Assembly: GCF_030680185.1 (NCBI RefSeq)
Contig: NZ_JAUXVZ010000029.1
Span: 94,868 to 158,867 of the forward strand
Direction of reading: 5' to 3'
Source: Phenylobacterium sp.
GTDB taxonomy: Bacteria > Pseudomonadota > Alphaproteobacteria > Caulobacterales > Caulobacteraceae
DNA: 64,000 bases
In this document: piece by piece, positions 16,526-26,215 of the stretch
Layout of the letters: each line of letters opens with the position of its first letter
Position numbering within the stretch: the stretch's first letter is position 1
Notes under the pieces: model-generated
Databases searched by the model: none
Told to the model about the DNA's origin: nothing
Seen by the model: the letters and a program-made list of their open reading frames with translations, nothing else
Translations under genes and position numbers: made by a program

Positions 16526-19378
16526 TCAGCCCGCCATGATCCAGTTGTCGCCTAGGTCCGCCAGGCGGACGCCCTCCAGGATCATCTGGTCGCCGCCGCT
16601 CAAGGTGATCACGGTGTCGTCGCCCACCTGAGCGGTGACGTAGCTGACGCCCGGCGCCAGCAGGACGCGGTCGCCTTCCAGCAGGTTGAAGTCGGTCACG
16701 ACGTCCAGGCCGGCGCCGTCGAAGGTGTGGAACAGGTCGGCCCCCTCACCGCCCGTCAAGGTGTCGTTCCCCCGATCGCCCGACAGGAAGTCGTCCCCGA
16801 GGCCGCCGAACACGATGTCATCGCCCTGGCCGCCGCGGACGGTGTCATTGCCCGCATCGCCAAAGATGATGTCGTCGCCCAGGCCGCCCTGGACCTGGTC
16901 GGCGCCCTGGCCGCCGTGGACGGTGTCGTCGCCCATGTCGCCGAAAAGGTTATCCGCCCCGACATTTCCCTGCAGAAAATCACTGTCCTTGCCCCCCAGG
17001 ACCAGATCATCCCCAAGGCCGCCATAGATGGTGTCCGAGCCCGTGTTGCCCTGGAGCACATCGTCGCCTTCGCCGCCGTCAATCAGGTCTGCGCCTCCCT
17101 CGCCCGTCACCGTGTCGTTTCCGCCGCCGGCGTCGATCGTATTGTCCAGGGCGTTGCCGGTGATGAATTCCGAGAACGGGGTCCCGAAAATCTGCGTGGG
17201 CGGCGGGGACGGCGGCGGCGGCGGGGCGGCGACCGTGTCGATGGCGTAATTGTTGGACTCGGTCGTTCCGGCTCCACTGTTGCCGGCAAGGTCGGCCACG
17301 CCGGCATTGTCCAGCACGATGAGGTTCGTGGCGTCCGAGACGCTCGCGCTCGGGGTCAGGGTGGCGGTCCAGGTCACGCCGCCATCGGCGGATGAGACCG
17401 CGCTCAGGGTCCCGTTGGCCACCGTCAGGTCGTCGTTGGAAAACCCTGTCACCGCCTCCGAGAAGGTGATCGTCACCTGCGACGTCTCACCGGCCTGAAG
17501 GGCCGTATCGGCCACCACGATGCTGGCGGTGGGGCGGAGCGTGTCGATGGCGTAGTTGTTGGACGCCGTCGTCCCGGTCCCCCCGTTTCCGGCGGCGTCT
17601 ATCACGCCGGTATTGTCCAGCGTAATGACGTTCGTCGTATCCGAAATGCTGGCGCTGGGGGTCAGGGTGGCCGTCCAGGTGACGCCCCCATCGGCGGACG
17701 ACACCGCGGTCAGGGTCCCGTTGACCACCGTCAGATCGCCGTTGGAAAATCCCGACACCGCCTCCGAGAAGGTGAAGGTCACCAGCGACGTCTCTCCCAC
17801 CGCCAGCGCCGTATCGGCGACCAAGATGCTCGCCGTCGGGCGAAGGGTGTCGATGGCGTAGTTGTTCGAACTCGTCGTCCCCGTTCCCGTATTGCCGGCG
17901 GCGTCAGTCACGCCGGCGTTATTCAGGGTGACCACATTGGTGGTGTCGGTGGTGGCGGCCGTGGGGGTTAGGGTCGCCGTCCAGGTGATCCCGCCATCGG
18001 ACGAGGCGAGTCCGCTCACGAGCCCGTTCGCCACCGTCAGGTCGGCCGTGGTGAACCCGGTCACCGCTTCGGAGAAGGTGAACGTCACCTGCGACGTGTC
18101 ACCGGCTCGCAGGGCCGTATCGGCCACCACGATACTGGCCGTCGGGCGGGCGGTGTCGATAGCGTAGTTGTTGGAGTCGGCTGTTCCTGCTCCAGCGTTG
18201 CCGGCGGCGTCGACCACACCTGTCATGTCCAACGTGATGAGATTGGTGGTGTCGGTGACGCCCGCTGTCGGCGTCAGGGTCGCCGCCCAGGTAATTCCGC
18301 CGTCGGACGACGACAGGCCGCTGACGACGCCGTTGGCCACCGTCAGGTCGCCCGTGGAGAATCCGCTCACCGCCTCCGAGAAGGTGAACGTGACCTGCGA
18401 CGTCTCGTCGGCCGCCAGCGCCGTATCGGCCACCACGATACTGGCCGTCGGGCGAACGGTGTCGATGGCGTAGTTGTTGGAGCTGATGGTTCCGGCTCCG
18501 GCGTTGCCGACGCCGTTGGTCACCCCGAACATGTTCAGCGTTATGAGATTTGTGGCGTCCGAGACATTCGCGCTCGGCGTCAGCGTGGCCGTCCAGGTGA
18601 CGCCGCCATCGGTGGAGGACACCACGCCAAGGGCCCCGTTGACCACCGTCAGATCGGCATTGTCGAAGCCGTTCACAGCCTCGGAGAAGGTGATCGTCAC
18701 CAACGAGGTTTCCCCCGCCGCAAGCGCCGCGTCAGCCACGACCACAGTCGCCGTCGGACGGATTGACTCGACACTGTAGTTGCCGGACGTCGAGGTTCCG
18801 AGGCCTGTATTGCCCGCCAGATCCGTATAGCCCGCATTGTTGAGCGTGATGACGTTGGTGCTGTCGCTGACGTTCGCCGTCGGCGACAGGCTGCCGGTCC
18901 AGGTGACTCCGCCATCGGACGACGACAGCCAGGTCACGGTCCCGTTTTCCACCGTAAGGTCGGCCGCGGTGAACCCGGTCACCGCCTCGGAGAAGGTGAA
19001 TGTCACCGTCGAGGCGTCACCGGCCCCCAGCACCGTATTGGCGACCACGATACTCGCCGTCGGACGGACCGTATCAACGGCGTAGTTGTTCGAACTCGCC
19101 GTGCCGATCCCGGGCGTGCCGCCCAAGTCGGTGACGCCGGTCAGGTCCGCGGTGATGACATTGCTGGCGTCGGTGACCCCAGCATTCGGGATGAGGGTCC
19201 CGGTCCAGGTCGTCCCGCCATCGGCCGAGAAGAGTCCGGCGACCAGGCCGTTTCCCACGGTCAGATCACCGGGCGCGAAGCCTTGGACAGGCTCGGAAAA
19301 TGTGAATGTTACAGTAGAGCTTTCACCGACAATCAGCGACGCGTCAGCGACAAGAATATCAACTGTGGGGGCCGCCAT
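16526..19378 (-). CDS. RTX protein with seven Ig-like repeats and C-terminal hemolysin-type Ca2+-binding repeats
   Basis: Seven ~102-aa repeats (RPTASIVVADTAL..GETSQVTFTFSEAVTGF...) followed by nonapeptides GGNDTVTGEGGADLIDGGEGDDVLQGN... Confidence 0.9.
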   Translation of the reverse strand: MAAPTVDILVADASLIVGESSTVTFTFSEPVQGFAPGDLTVGNGLVAGLFSADGGTTWTGTLIPNAGVTDASNVITADLTGVTDLGGTPGIGTASSNNYAVDTVRPTASIVVANTVLGAGDASTVTFTFSEAVTGFTAADLTVENGTVTWLSSSDGGVTWTGSLSPTANVSDSTNVITLNNAGYTDLAGNTGLGTSTSGNYSVESIRPTATVVVADAALAAGETSLVTITFSEAVNGFDNADLTVVNGALGVVSSTDGGVTWTATLTPSANVSDATNLITLNMFGVTNGVGNAGAGTISSNNYAIDTVRPTASIVVADTALAADETSQVTFTFSEAVSGFSTGDLTVANGVVSGLSSSDGGITWAATLTPTAGVTDTTNLITLDMTGVVDAAGNAGAGTADSNNYAIDTARPTASIVVADTALRAGDTSQVTFTFSEAVTGFTTADLTVANGLVSGLASSDGGITWTATLTPTAATTDTTNVVTLNNAGVTDAAGNTGTGTTSSNNYAIDTLRPTASILVADTALAVGETSLVTFTFSEAVSGFSNGDLTVVNGTLTAVSSADGGVTWTATLTPSASISDTTNVITLDNTGVIDAAGNGGTGTTASNNYAIDTLRPTASIVVADTALQAGETSQVTITFSEAVTGFSNDDLTVANGTLSAVSSADGGVTWTATLTPSASVSDATNLIVLDNAGVADLAGNSGAGTTESNNYAIDTVAAPPPPPSPPPTQIFGTPFSEFITGNALDNTIDAGGGNDTVTGEGGADLIDGGEGDDVLQGNTGSDTIYGGLGDDLVLGGKDSDFLQGNVGADNLFGDMGDDTVHGGQGADQVQGGLGDDIIFGDAGNDTVRGGQGDDIVFGGLGDDFLSGDRGNDTLTGGEGADLFHTFDGAGLDVVTDFNLLEGDRVLLAPGVSYVTAQVGDDTVITLSGGDQMILEGVRLADLGDNWIMAG
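17240..19375 (-). repeat. Seven in-frame tandem repeats with 306-bp (102-aa) period
   Basis: Repeats aligned by eye in the translation; opposite-strand ORFs recur at exactly 306-bp spacing (17556, 17862, 18168, 18474). Confidence 0.9.
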
Positions 19379-19572
19379 GAGTATTCATCTTCTCTCAGGT
19401 CGCCCACGAAGCCGGCCGAAAGCGAACGTTGTTCTTGTAATACCGGTATGCGGTTCGAAAATGAACGCTCTACCGAGCTACAATAGATGCATGACTCAAG
19501 GCAAACTGTTGATACTGGCGCACAACCTATCTTGGGTCTGACGCGCCAAGCACAGTGGGGGCCCGTCACCCC

Positions 19573-20109
19573 TCAGGTGAGTGAGACGGCTTGGCCTCCG
19601 CCCGCGAACCTCACCTTCGCCACCGGCGCCCACGGGCCGCCCAGATAGCGCCAGACCAGCAGGCCCTCGGCCGTGATATCGAAGGGCTCGAACGCCAGCT
19701 GCAGCCGCTCGCACAGGACGCGGGCCTCGGCTGGGTCAGCCTTGTTCTGGATGGTGATGTGCGGTCGAAAGGGCGCGCGGTCCTGTGGCGTCAGCCAGGA
19801 CGCGAAGGCCTGCGCCAGTTCAGCGCGCAGGGCCTCCAGTTCCGCCGAGGCGATCCGATAGGCCACCCCGCGGCCGATGAACCAGGGTCCTCGCACCGCC
19901 AGGGTGATGGGCGCGCGCCGCGCGCAGGCCGCCTTCAGCGTCTCGGCGATGAAGGGCTCCTGATCCCCCGGCAGGGCGTGGAACAGGGTCAGGTGGGCGG
20001 GAGCCACGTTGCGGTGTTTCGGAAAGTGCGCCCGCCGCAGGTCGTCGAACCAGTCGAAGGCGCCCGCGTCCAGGGCCGCGGTGACGATCAGGGGCGGGCC
20101 GCCGCTCAT
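19573..20109 (-). CDS. 2'-5' RNA ligase / 2H phosphoesterase family protein
   Basis: Two HxT-type motifs: HLTLFHAL and HITIQNKA. Confidence 0.85.
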   Translation of the reverse strand: MSGGPPLIVTAALDAGAFDWFDDLRRAHFPKHRNVAPAHLTLFHALPGDQEPFIAETLKAACARRAPITLAVRGPWFIGRGVAYRIASAELEALRAELAQAFASWLTPQDRAPFRPHITIQNKADPAEARVLCERLQLAFEPFDITAEGLLVWRYLGGPWAPVAKVRFAGGGQAVSLT

Positions 20110-20239
20110 CTTTCGCTCCCCATTCAAGGCCGCCTCATCCTTTCTGCTCTAGCCTCGGGTATGCTCACCGGCCAGTTGACCTTTGGGTCAGGCTCGGGCT
20201 TGCTCCCGTGATTGAGATGCGCCGATCCATTTTAAGAGC

Positions 20240-21790
20240 GTGCTCGGGGAGGATTTGAAATTGGCCCAGAATTCATCGGGCGTCAGCGAGCGGCTGCCGT
20301 TCAAGACCAAGCTGGCCTTCGGGGTCGGGAGCGGCGCGGAGTCCATCGCGCTGTTCTCCGTCGGCTCCTACGCCATGCTCTACTACAATCAGGTGCTGGG
20401 CCTGGAGGCGCACCTGGCGGGCCTCGCCATCTCCGCCAGCCTGTTCCTTGACGGCATTTCCGACCCCCTGGTGGGCTCGCTCTCGGACCGCACCAAGTCG
20501 CGCTGGGGCCGGCGCCACATCTATATGTTCTTCGCCCCCATCCCCATCGTGCTGTCCCTGTGGGCGGTGTTCAATCCGCCCGATGGTCTGGGGACCTGGG
20601 CCCTGTTCTCCTGGTTCGCCGTGACCGTAGTCATGCTGCGCCAGTCGATGACCTTCTATCATACGCCACACCTGGCCTTGGGCAGCGAGCTCAGTCGCGA
20701 CTACACCGAGCGCTCCAAGGTGATGTCCTACAACAGCTTCTTCACCTGGGCGGGGGCCGCAGCCACCACCTGGATCGCGCTCAGCTACTTCTTCCAGGCG
20801 ACACCGGAATACCCCCGCGGCCTGCTCAACCCCGAGCCCTACGGCCCGTTCTCGTTCATCATGGGCGCCATCGCCCTGGTGCTCCTGGCGGCGTCGGCCT
20901 GGTTCACCCGCGACCGCATCCCCTATCTGCCCAAGCCGCCGGAAAACCTGCCGAAATACAGCCCCTTCGAGTTCTTCAAGGACCTGGGCAAGGCGTTCAA
21001 CAACGTCAACTATGTCTGGCTGCTGGTGGCCTACTTCTTCCTCAGCATGATGATCGGCCTGCGCGGCGGGCTTCACCTCTATACCAACACCTACTATTGG
21101 GGCCTGGGGTCGGAGCAGATCCGCTTCTTCGTCATCGGCTCGTTCGCCGGCTATCTGTCGGCCTTCCTGTTCGCCGCCATGCTGCACGGGCGGTTCGACA
21201 AGAAGGCGACCATCATCGTCTCGGCCATCGTCTACGCCCTGGCCCCGTCCGTGCCGATCCTGATGGGTTTCGCCGGCATGCTGACGACTGAGACGCCGAA
21301 CCTGCTGGCCATCCTCATCGCCTTCTCGGTGCTGAGCTACGGGGCGGCCAGCGTGCTGTCGATCAGCATCATGTCGGCCCTCGCCGACATTGCCGACGAG
21401 AACGAGCTGAAGTTCGGCCTGAGGCAGGAGGGCGTGCTCTATTCGACCCGCGCCCTGTTCGCCAAGGTCGATCAGGCCATCGGCGCGGCCCTGGCGGGCT
21501 TCGTCCTGACCCTGATCTCCTTCCCCGTCCGCGCCCAGGTCGGTGAAGTGCCAGCCCAGGTGATCTGGGATCTGGCCCTTTGGGACGGCGTCCTGGCGGG
21601 TATTCCGGGCTTCATCGCGGTCTTCTTCTACGCCCGCTACAAGATCACCCGGGCCTCCTATGAAGAGACGAAGGCCGCCCTGGCCGCCCGTCGCGCGGAG
21701 ACCGCCGCGCCCCAGGCCATGGCCGCTTCAGCCGCGGTGGACGTGCCCGAACCGCTGATCCCGCCGGTCGCCCCGCGGCCCGCCGAATAG
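20240..21790 (+). CDS. MFS transporter, GPH (glycoside-pentoside-hexuronide) cation symporter-like
   Basis: KLAFGVGSGAESIALFSVGSYAMLYYNQVLGL..DGISDPLVGSLSDRTKSRWGRRHIYMFFAPIP is MelB-like. Confidence 0.88.
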   Translation: MLGEDLKLAQNSSGVSERLPFKTKLAFGVGSGAESIALFSVGSYAMLYYNQVLGLEAHLAGLAISASLFLDGISDPLVGSLSDRTKSRWGRRHIYMFFAPIPIVLSLWAVFNPPDGLGTWALFSWFAVTVVMLRQSMTFYHTPHLALGSELSRDYTERSKVMSYNSFFTWAGAAATTWIALSYFFQATPEYPRGLLNPEPYGPFSFIMGAIALVLLAASAWFTRDRIPYLPKPPENLPKYSPFEFFKDLGKAFNNVNYVWLLVAYFFLSMMIGLRGGLHLYTNTYYWGLGSEQIRFFVIGSFAGYLSAFLFAAMLHGRFDKKATIIVSAIVYALAPSVPILMGFAGMLTTETPNLLAILIAFSVLSYGAASVLSISIMSALADIADENELKFGLRQEGVLYSTRALFAKVDQAIGAALAGFVLTLISFPVRAQVGEVPAQVIWDLALWDGVLAGIPGFIAVFFYARYKITRASYEETKAALAARRAETAAPQAMAASAAVDVPEPLIPPVAPRPAE

Positions 21791-21801
21791 CGGCCATGCA
21801 A

Positions 21802-21829
21802 AAGGCCCCCGCCTCGCGGCGGGGGCCTT
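21802..21829. terminator. Bidirectional hairpin terminator between convergent genes
   Basis: AAGGCCCCCGCC-tcgc-GGCGGGGGCCTT, perfect 12-bp stem. Confidence 0.88.
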
Positions 21830-21854
21830 CCGTCGTCCGTCGATCGCGTGGGGC

Positions 21855-22442
21855 CTATTCGGCCGGCATCAGCACGGTGTCGACCACGTGGATCACGCCA
21901 TTGGACTGGTCGAGATCGGTGGCCGTGACCATGGCCGTCCCGCCGCGGGCGTCGGTCAGCTGGACGGCGCCGTTGACGACCGTGGCGGTCAGCGTGTCGC
22001 CCTCGACCGTGGTCAGGGTGGCCGTGCCGCCGCCGGCTTCGATGGCGGACATCAGGTCGGCGGCCATCATCTCGCCGGCCACCACATGATAGGTCAGGAC
22101 CGAGGTCAGCATGTCCTTCGAGGCGGGCTGCAGAAGCGTATCCACCGTACCGGCCGGCAGCTTTTCAAAGGCGGCGTTGGTCGGCGCGAAGACCGTGAAC
22201 GGGCCCGGGCCCGACAGGGTCTCGACGAGGCCCGCAGTTTCGATGGCGGTCACCAGGGTGGTGTGGTCAGGAGACGCCTGGGCGCCGGCGACGATATTGG
22301 TCTCCATGGCCGCGGGTTCAGCCGTGGCCATCGGCGCGGCGTCGGTCGCCGCGGGTTCTTCGGGCTGCGAACAGGCGGCCAGGGCGAAGGCCATGGCGAT
22401 GGCGGAAGCGCCGGCAAGAATGCGGATTTTCGGATCAGTCAT
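21855..22442 (-). CDS. Fasciclin domain protein (secreted/lipoprotein)
   Basis: DHTTLVTAIETAGLVETLSGPGPFTVFAPTNAAFEKLPAGTVDTLL...VLTYHVVAGEM; Cys after ALAAC. Confidence 0.93.
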   Translation of the reverse strand: MTDPKIRILAGASAIAMAFALAACSQPEEPAATDAAPMATAEPAAMETNIVAGAQASPDHTTLVTAIETAGLVETLSGPGPFTVFAPTNAAFEKLPAGTVDTLLQPASKDMLTSVLTYHVVAGEMMAADLMSAIEAGGGTATLTTVEGDTLTATVVNGAVQLTDARGGTAMVTATDLDQSNGVIHVVDTVLMPAE

Positions 22443-22634
22443 AGCTAGTCCCTCGTAGTCAGCGCGGCCGCGATCGGCGCGACGGCTAAGGTGAATACGC
22501 GCCAGCCGCCTTCACGGATGCGTCATCGCCACTTTCTTTTCGCGTTTGGCGTGTGGCGAAGCTGCGCCATTGCAACGGACGGGCCGCCCCTCTAGGGTCC
22601 GCGTCCTTCTCATTTTCATCACGGGCGCTCGCCC

Positions 22635-23627
22635 ATGCCACAGATCCTCGTCGAGGACCTGGCCAAGACTTATCGCGTCGCCGAACGCGATCCCGGCCTC
22701 ATGGGCGCGGTCAAGGGTCTGGTCCATCGCCGCCACCGCACGGTCGAAGCCCTGCGGGACGTCTCCTTTTCCCTGGAGGCGGGCGAACTGCTGGGCTTCA
22801 TCGGTCCCAACGGGGCCGGCAAGTCCACCACCATCAAGATCCTGTCGGGCATCCTGAAGCCCGACGCCGGGGTCGTGCAGGTGAACGGCCGGGTCCCCTT
22901 CACCGACCGCATCGCCCATGTGTCGAAGATCGGCGTGGTGTTCGGCCAGCGCACCCAGCTCTGGTGGGACCTGCCGGTCTCCGAAGGCTTCGACCTGCTG
23001 GCCGACATCTATCGCGTCGAGCCTGCCCGCTACCGCGCCAACCGCGACGAGCTGGTGGCCCTGCTGCGCCTGGAGCGAGTGCTGGACCAGCCGGTGCGCC
23101 AGCTGTCGCTCGGTCAGCGGATGCGCGCCGAGATCGCCGCGGCCCTGCTGCACGAGCCCGACATCCTGTTCCTGGACGAGCCGACCATCGGCCTGGACGC
23201 CCCGTCCAAGCTCGCCGTCCGAGATGTGGTTCGCCGCCTGAACCGCGAGCGCGGCGTCACCGTCCTGCTCACCACCCACGACATGCACGACATCGAGGCC
23301 CTGGCCGAGCGGGTCATCGTCATCGGCCATGGCCAGGTCCTGGCCGACAGCCCGTTCGAGACCCTGCGGGCCAATGTCCTGGCCGAGCGACGCCTGGTGG
23401 TCGACTTCGCCCATGAGGCGCCCGACCTCAACATGCCCGGCGTCGAGGTGCGCAGCCGCAGGGGCCAGACCCTGGAGCTCGCCTTCGATCCGGCCCGGAC
23501 CCCGACGCCCACCCTGATCGCCGCCCTCGCCGCGGCCCACGAGGTGGTCGACATCCATGTGGGGGAACCGGCCATCGAAGAGGTCATCGCCCGCTTCTAC
23601 GACCTGCACGGCGCGAGCGAGGGCTGA
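22635..23627 (+). CDS. ABC transporter ATP-binding protein
   Basis: Walker A GPNGAGKST, signature LSLGQRMRAE, Walker B DILFLDEPT. Confidence 0.95.
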   Translation: MPQILVEDLAKTYRVAERDPGLMGAVKGLVHRRHRTVEALRDVSFSLEAGELLGFIGPNGAGKSTTIKILSGILKPDAGVVQVNGRVPFTDRIAHVSKIGVVFGQRTQLWWDLPVSEGFDLLADIYRVEPARYRANRDELVALLRLERVLDQPVRQLSLGQRMRAEIAAALLHEPDILFLDEPTIGLDAPSKLAVRDVVRRLNRERGVTVLLTTHDMHDIEALAERVIVIGHGQVLADSPFETLRANVLAERRLVVDFAHEAPDLNMPGVEVRSRRGQTLELAFDPARTPTPTLIAALAAAHEVVDIHVGEPAIEEVIARFYDLHGASEG

Positions 23628-23635
23628 GGCGCGCC

Positions 23636-24469
23636 ATGGACGCCGCCCGCCCCTATCTGGCCGCCTTTTCCAGCCGCTTCCTGCTGATGCTGCAGTACCG
23701 GGCGGCCGCCATCGCCGGCTTCGCCACCCAGTGCTGGTGGGGCGCGATCAAGGTGATGATCCTGGCCGCCTTCTTCGCCGCCTCGCCCGGCGCGGCCGAG
23801 GCCTCTCCCATCAGCCTGGCCCAGGCGATCACCTATATCTGGATGGTCCAGGCCCTGCTGGCGCTCACCCCCTGGGGCTCCGATCCGGAGGTCGCCCAGG
23901 CCGTCCGCACAGGGTCGGTGGCCTATGACCGTCTTCGTCCGGTGGACACCTACTGGCTGTGGTACGTGCGTGGCGGCGCCTGGATGGTCTCCCGCGCCGC
24001 GCCGCGGGCCGCCCTGATGCTGCTCGCCGCGGGCCTCGCCCTGCCCCTGCTGGGCCTGGAGGCCTGGGCGTGGGGCCCGCCCGCCGGCCTTGCTGCGGCG
24101 GGCTTCTTCACCGTCAGTCTTGGGCTCGCCGTCGCCCTCTCCTCGGCCCTGCTGATGATCGTCAATATCGTGGTCGCCGCCACGCTGACGGACCGAGGGG
24201 CTGTGGTGCTCTACAATCCCCTGGTCATCGTCTTCTCGGGCAACCTCCTGCCGCTCGCCCTCTATCCCGACTGGGCGCAGACGGCCCTGCTCATGCAACC
24301 CTTCGCCGGCATGCTGGATATTCCCCTGCGCCTCTATATGGGCCAGCTCGCCGGCGCCTGGGCCTGGGCAGGCCTTGGCCTGCAGGTCTTCTGGGTCCTG
24401 GCGCTGATCCTGGTGGGCCGTGCGGCGCTGGCCCGCGTCATGGCCCGCCTCGAAGTGCAGGGAGGCTGA
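23636..24469 (+). CDS. ABC-2 type transporter permease
   Basis: 277 aa multi-TM ORF immediately downstream of ATPase. Confidence 0.85.
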   Translation: MDAARPYLAAFSSRFLLMLQYRAAAIAGFATQCWWGAIKVMILAAFFAASPGAAEASPISLAQAITYIWMVQALLALTPWGSDPEVAQAVRTGSVAYDRLRPVDTYWLWYVRGGAWMVSRAAPRAALMLLAAGLALPLLGLEAWAWGPPAGLAAAGFFTVSLGLAVALSSALLMIVNIVVAATLTDRGAVVLYNPLVIVFSGNLLPLALYPDWAQTALLMQPFAGMLDIPLRLYMGQLAGAWAWAGLGLQVFWVLALILVGRAALARVMARLEVQGG

Positions 24470-24475
24470 AGCGCC

Positions 24476-25279
24476 ATGAACAGCCTCGCCCTGCTCGGCC
24501 GCTACTACGCCGCCTCCATGCGCGCCCAGCTGCAGTATCCCGGCTCGGCCATCATGCTGGGGATCGGCGCCTTCGCCACCACCATCATCGACATGCTGGC
24601 CGTCTGGGCCCTGTTCGACCGCTTCGGCCAGGTCCAGGGCTGGCGGCTCGGCGACATCGCCGTCTTCTACGGGGTGATCTCGATCAGCTTCGCCCTGGCC
24701 GATTTCGTCAGCCGCGGCTTCGACGTCTTCGGCTCGGAGTTCGTCAAGACCGGCGCCTTCGATCGGGTGCTGCTGCGGCCGCGCTCGCCCACCCTGCAAC
24801 TGATCGGCTACGAGTTCCGCCTCAGCCGCTTTGGCCGCATGGCCCAGGCCGTCCTGGTGCTTAGCCTTGGTGCCTGGGCCGTGGGTCTCGATTGGACGCC
24901 GGACAAGATCGCCCTGCTGGCCTGGACCGTGGCCGGCGGGGCGGCGCTCTTCGTCGGCCTGATGATCCTCCAGGCCAGCCTCGCCTTCTGGACCACCGAA
25001 AGCCTGGAGGTGTTCAACGTGCTCACCTATGGCGGCGTCCAGGCTGGCCAGTTCCCGCTCAGCCTCTATGCCGGCTGGTTCCGCAACCTGCTGATCTTCA
25101 TCGTGCCCATTGGCGCCGTGGCCTACTACCCCGTCCTCGCCCTGCTGGATCAGCCCGACCCCCTGGGCGCCCCGGACTGGTGGCTGCCTGCCGCGCCGGC
25201 CATGGGCTTCCTCTTCCTGGCCGCATCCTTCCTCGCCTGGCGCGCCGGCGTCGCCCGCTACACCTCGACAGGAAGTTGA
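24476..25279 (+). CDS. ABC-2 type transporter permease
   Basis: 267 aa multi-TM ORF (AVFYGVISISFALADFVSRGFDVFGSEFVKTGAFDRVLLRP), second permease of the set. Confidence 0.85.
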   Translation: MNSLALLGRYYAASMRAQLQYPGSAIMLGIGAFATTIIDMLAVWALFDRFGQVQGWRLGDIAVFYGVISISFALADFVSRGFDVFGSEFVKTGAFDRVLLRPRSPTLQLIGYEFRLSRFGRMAQAVLVLSLGAWAVGLDWTPDKIALLAWTVAGGAALFVGLMILQASLAFWTTESLEVFNVLTYGGVQAGQFPLSLYAGWFRNLLIFIVPIGAVAYYPVLALLDQPDPLGAPDWWLPAAPAMGFLFLAASFLAWRAGVARYTSTGS

Positions 25280-25386
25280 GCTCTCCCACCTCCCGTCATT
25301 CCAGTCCTCGCCGGGAATCCCTCTCGAAGCTCGGGCGGCTTCCAAACTGAGGCGGCCGGTTTACGCTAGGTCGCAGGAGGATTCCC

Positions 25387-26196
25387 ATGACAGCTATCGC
25401 CCGCGCCACCCCCCTCGCCGCCGCCCTGATCGCCGCCCTCATCGCCTCGGGCGCGGCGGCCCAGACGCCCGAGCCCATCCGCGCGATTGCGACGGATACG
25501 CCCATCGTCAACATCACCGCCGAGGGCCGTTCCAACCGCGCGCCGGACCTCGCCCTGTTCAACGCCGGCGTCGTGGCCCAGGCCAAGACCGCCGCCGAAG
25601 CCATGAGCGCCAACAACGTCCGCATGGACGCCGTGGTCGCCGCCCTGCGCCGCGCGGGCGTCGCTGAACGAGACATCCAGACCTCGGCGCTCACCCTGCA
25701 GCCGCAGTATCACTACCCTCAGCCTGTGCGCAGCCAGGACGGGACGACCGAGGTGATGGCGCCCCAGGCCCCCAGCATCATCGGCTATGAAGCCCGCAAC
25801 ACCGTCACCGTGAAGCTGCGGCGCATCGCCGACATGGGTCGCCTGATGGACGCCATGGTGAGCGCCGGCGCCAATCAGGTGGACGGCCCCCATTTCAGCG
25901 TCGAACAGCCCGACGCCGCCGCCGACGAGGCTCGCGCCGACGCCCTGCAGAAGGCCCGCGCCCGGGCCGATCTCTATGCCCGCCAGGCCGGCTTCCGCAC
26001 GGCCCGGCTTCTGACCATCAGCGAGGGCGGCGGCTATTACCCGATGCAGCGCGACCTCCAGTCGATCGTGGTGACCGGCCAGAGCTATGGCGGGGCCATG
26101 CCTGCGCCCCCGCCCCCGCCCCCGATGGCCCCGGTGCAACCCGGCGAGGTCTCGGTGGGCGTCAGCCTCTCGGTGCAGTTCGCCCTGGAGCGCTGA
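25387..26196 (+). CDS. SIMPL domain (DUF541) protein
   Basis: Signal peptide; NITAEGRSNRAPDLALFNAGVVAQAKTAAEAMSANNVRMDAVVAALRRAGVAERDIQTSALTLQPQY. Confidence 0.92.
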   Translation: MTAIARATPLAAALIAALIASGAAAQTPEPIRAIATDTPIVNITAEGRSNRAPDLALFNAGVVAQAKTAAEAMSANNVRMDAVVAALRRAGVAERDIQTSALTLQPQYHYPQPVRSQDGTTEVMAPQAPSIIGYEARNTVTVKLRRIADMGRLMDAMVSAGANQVDGPHFSVEQPDAAADEARADALQKARARADLYARQAGFRTARLLTISEGGGYYPMQRDLQSIVVTGQSYGGAMPAPPPPPPMAPVQPGEVSVGVSLSVQFALER

Positions 26197-26215
26197 GCGC
26201 CCTTGGCGGCGGGGC

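Noticed and set aside
17240-19375. Periodic repeats considered as a CRISPR-like or non-coding array
   Set aside because: Period of 306 bp is a multiple of three, repeats are diverged and in frame, encoding Ig-like domains.
17250-19541. Series of 101-aa plus-strand ORFs at exact 306-bp spacing, superficially like a tandem gene family
   Set aside because: They are the antisense image of the Ig-like repeats of the RTX gene.
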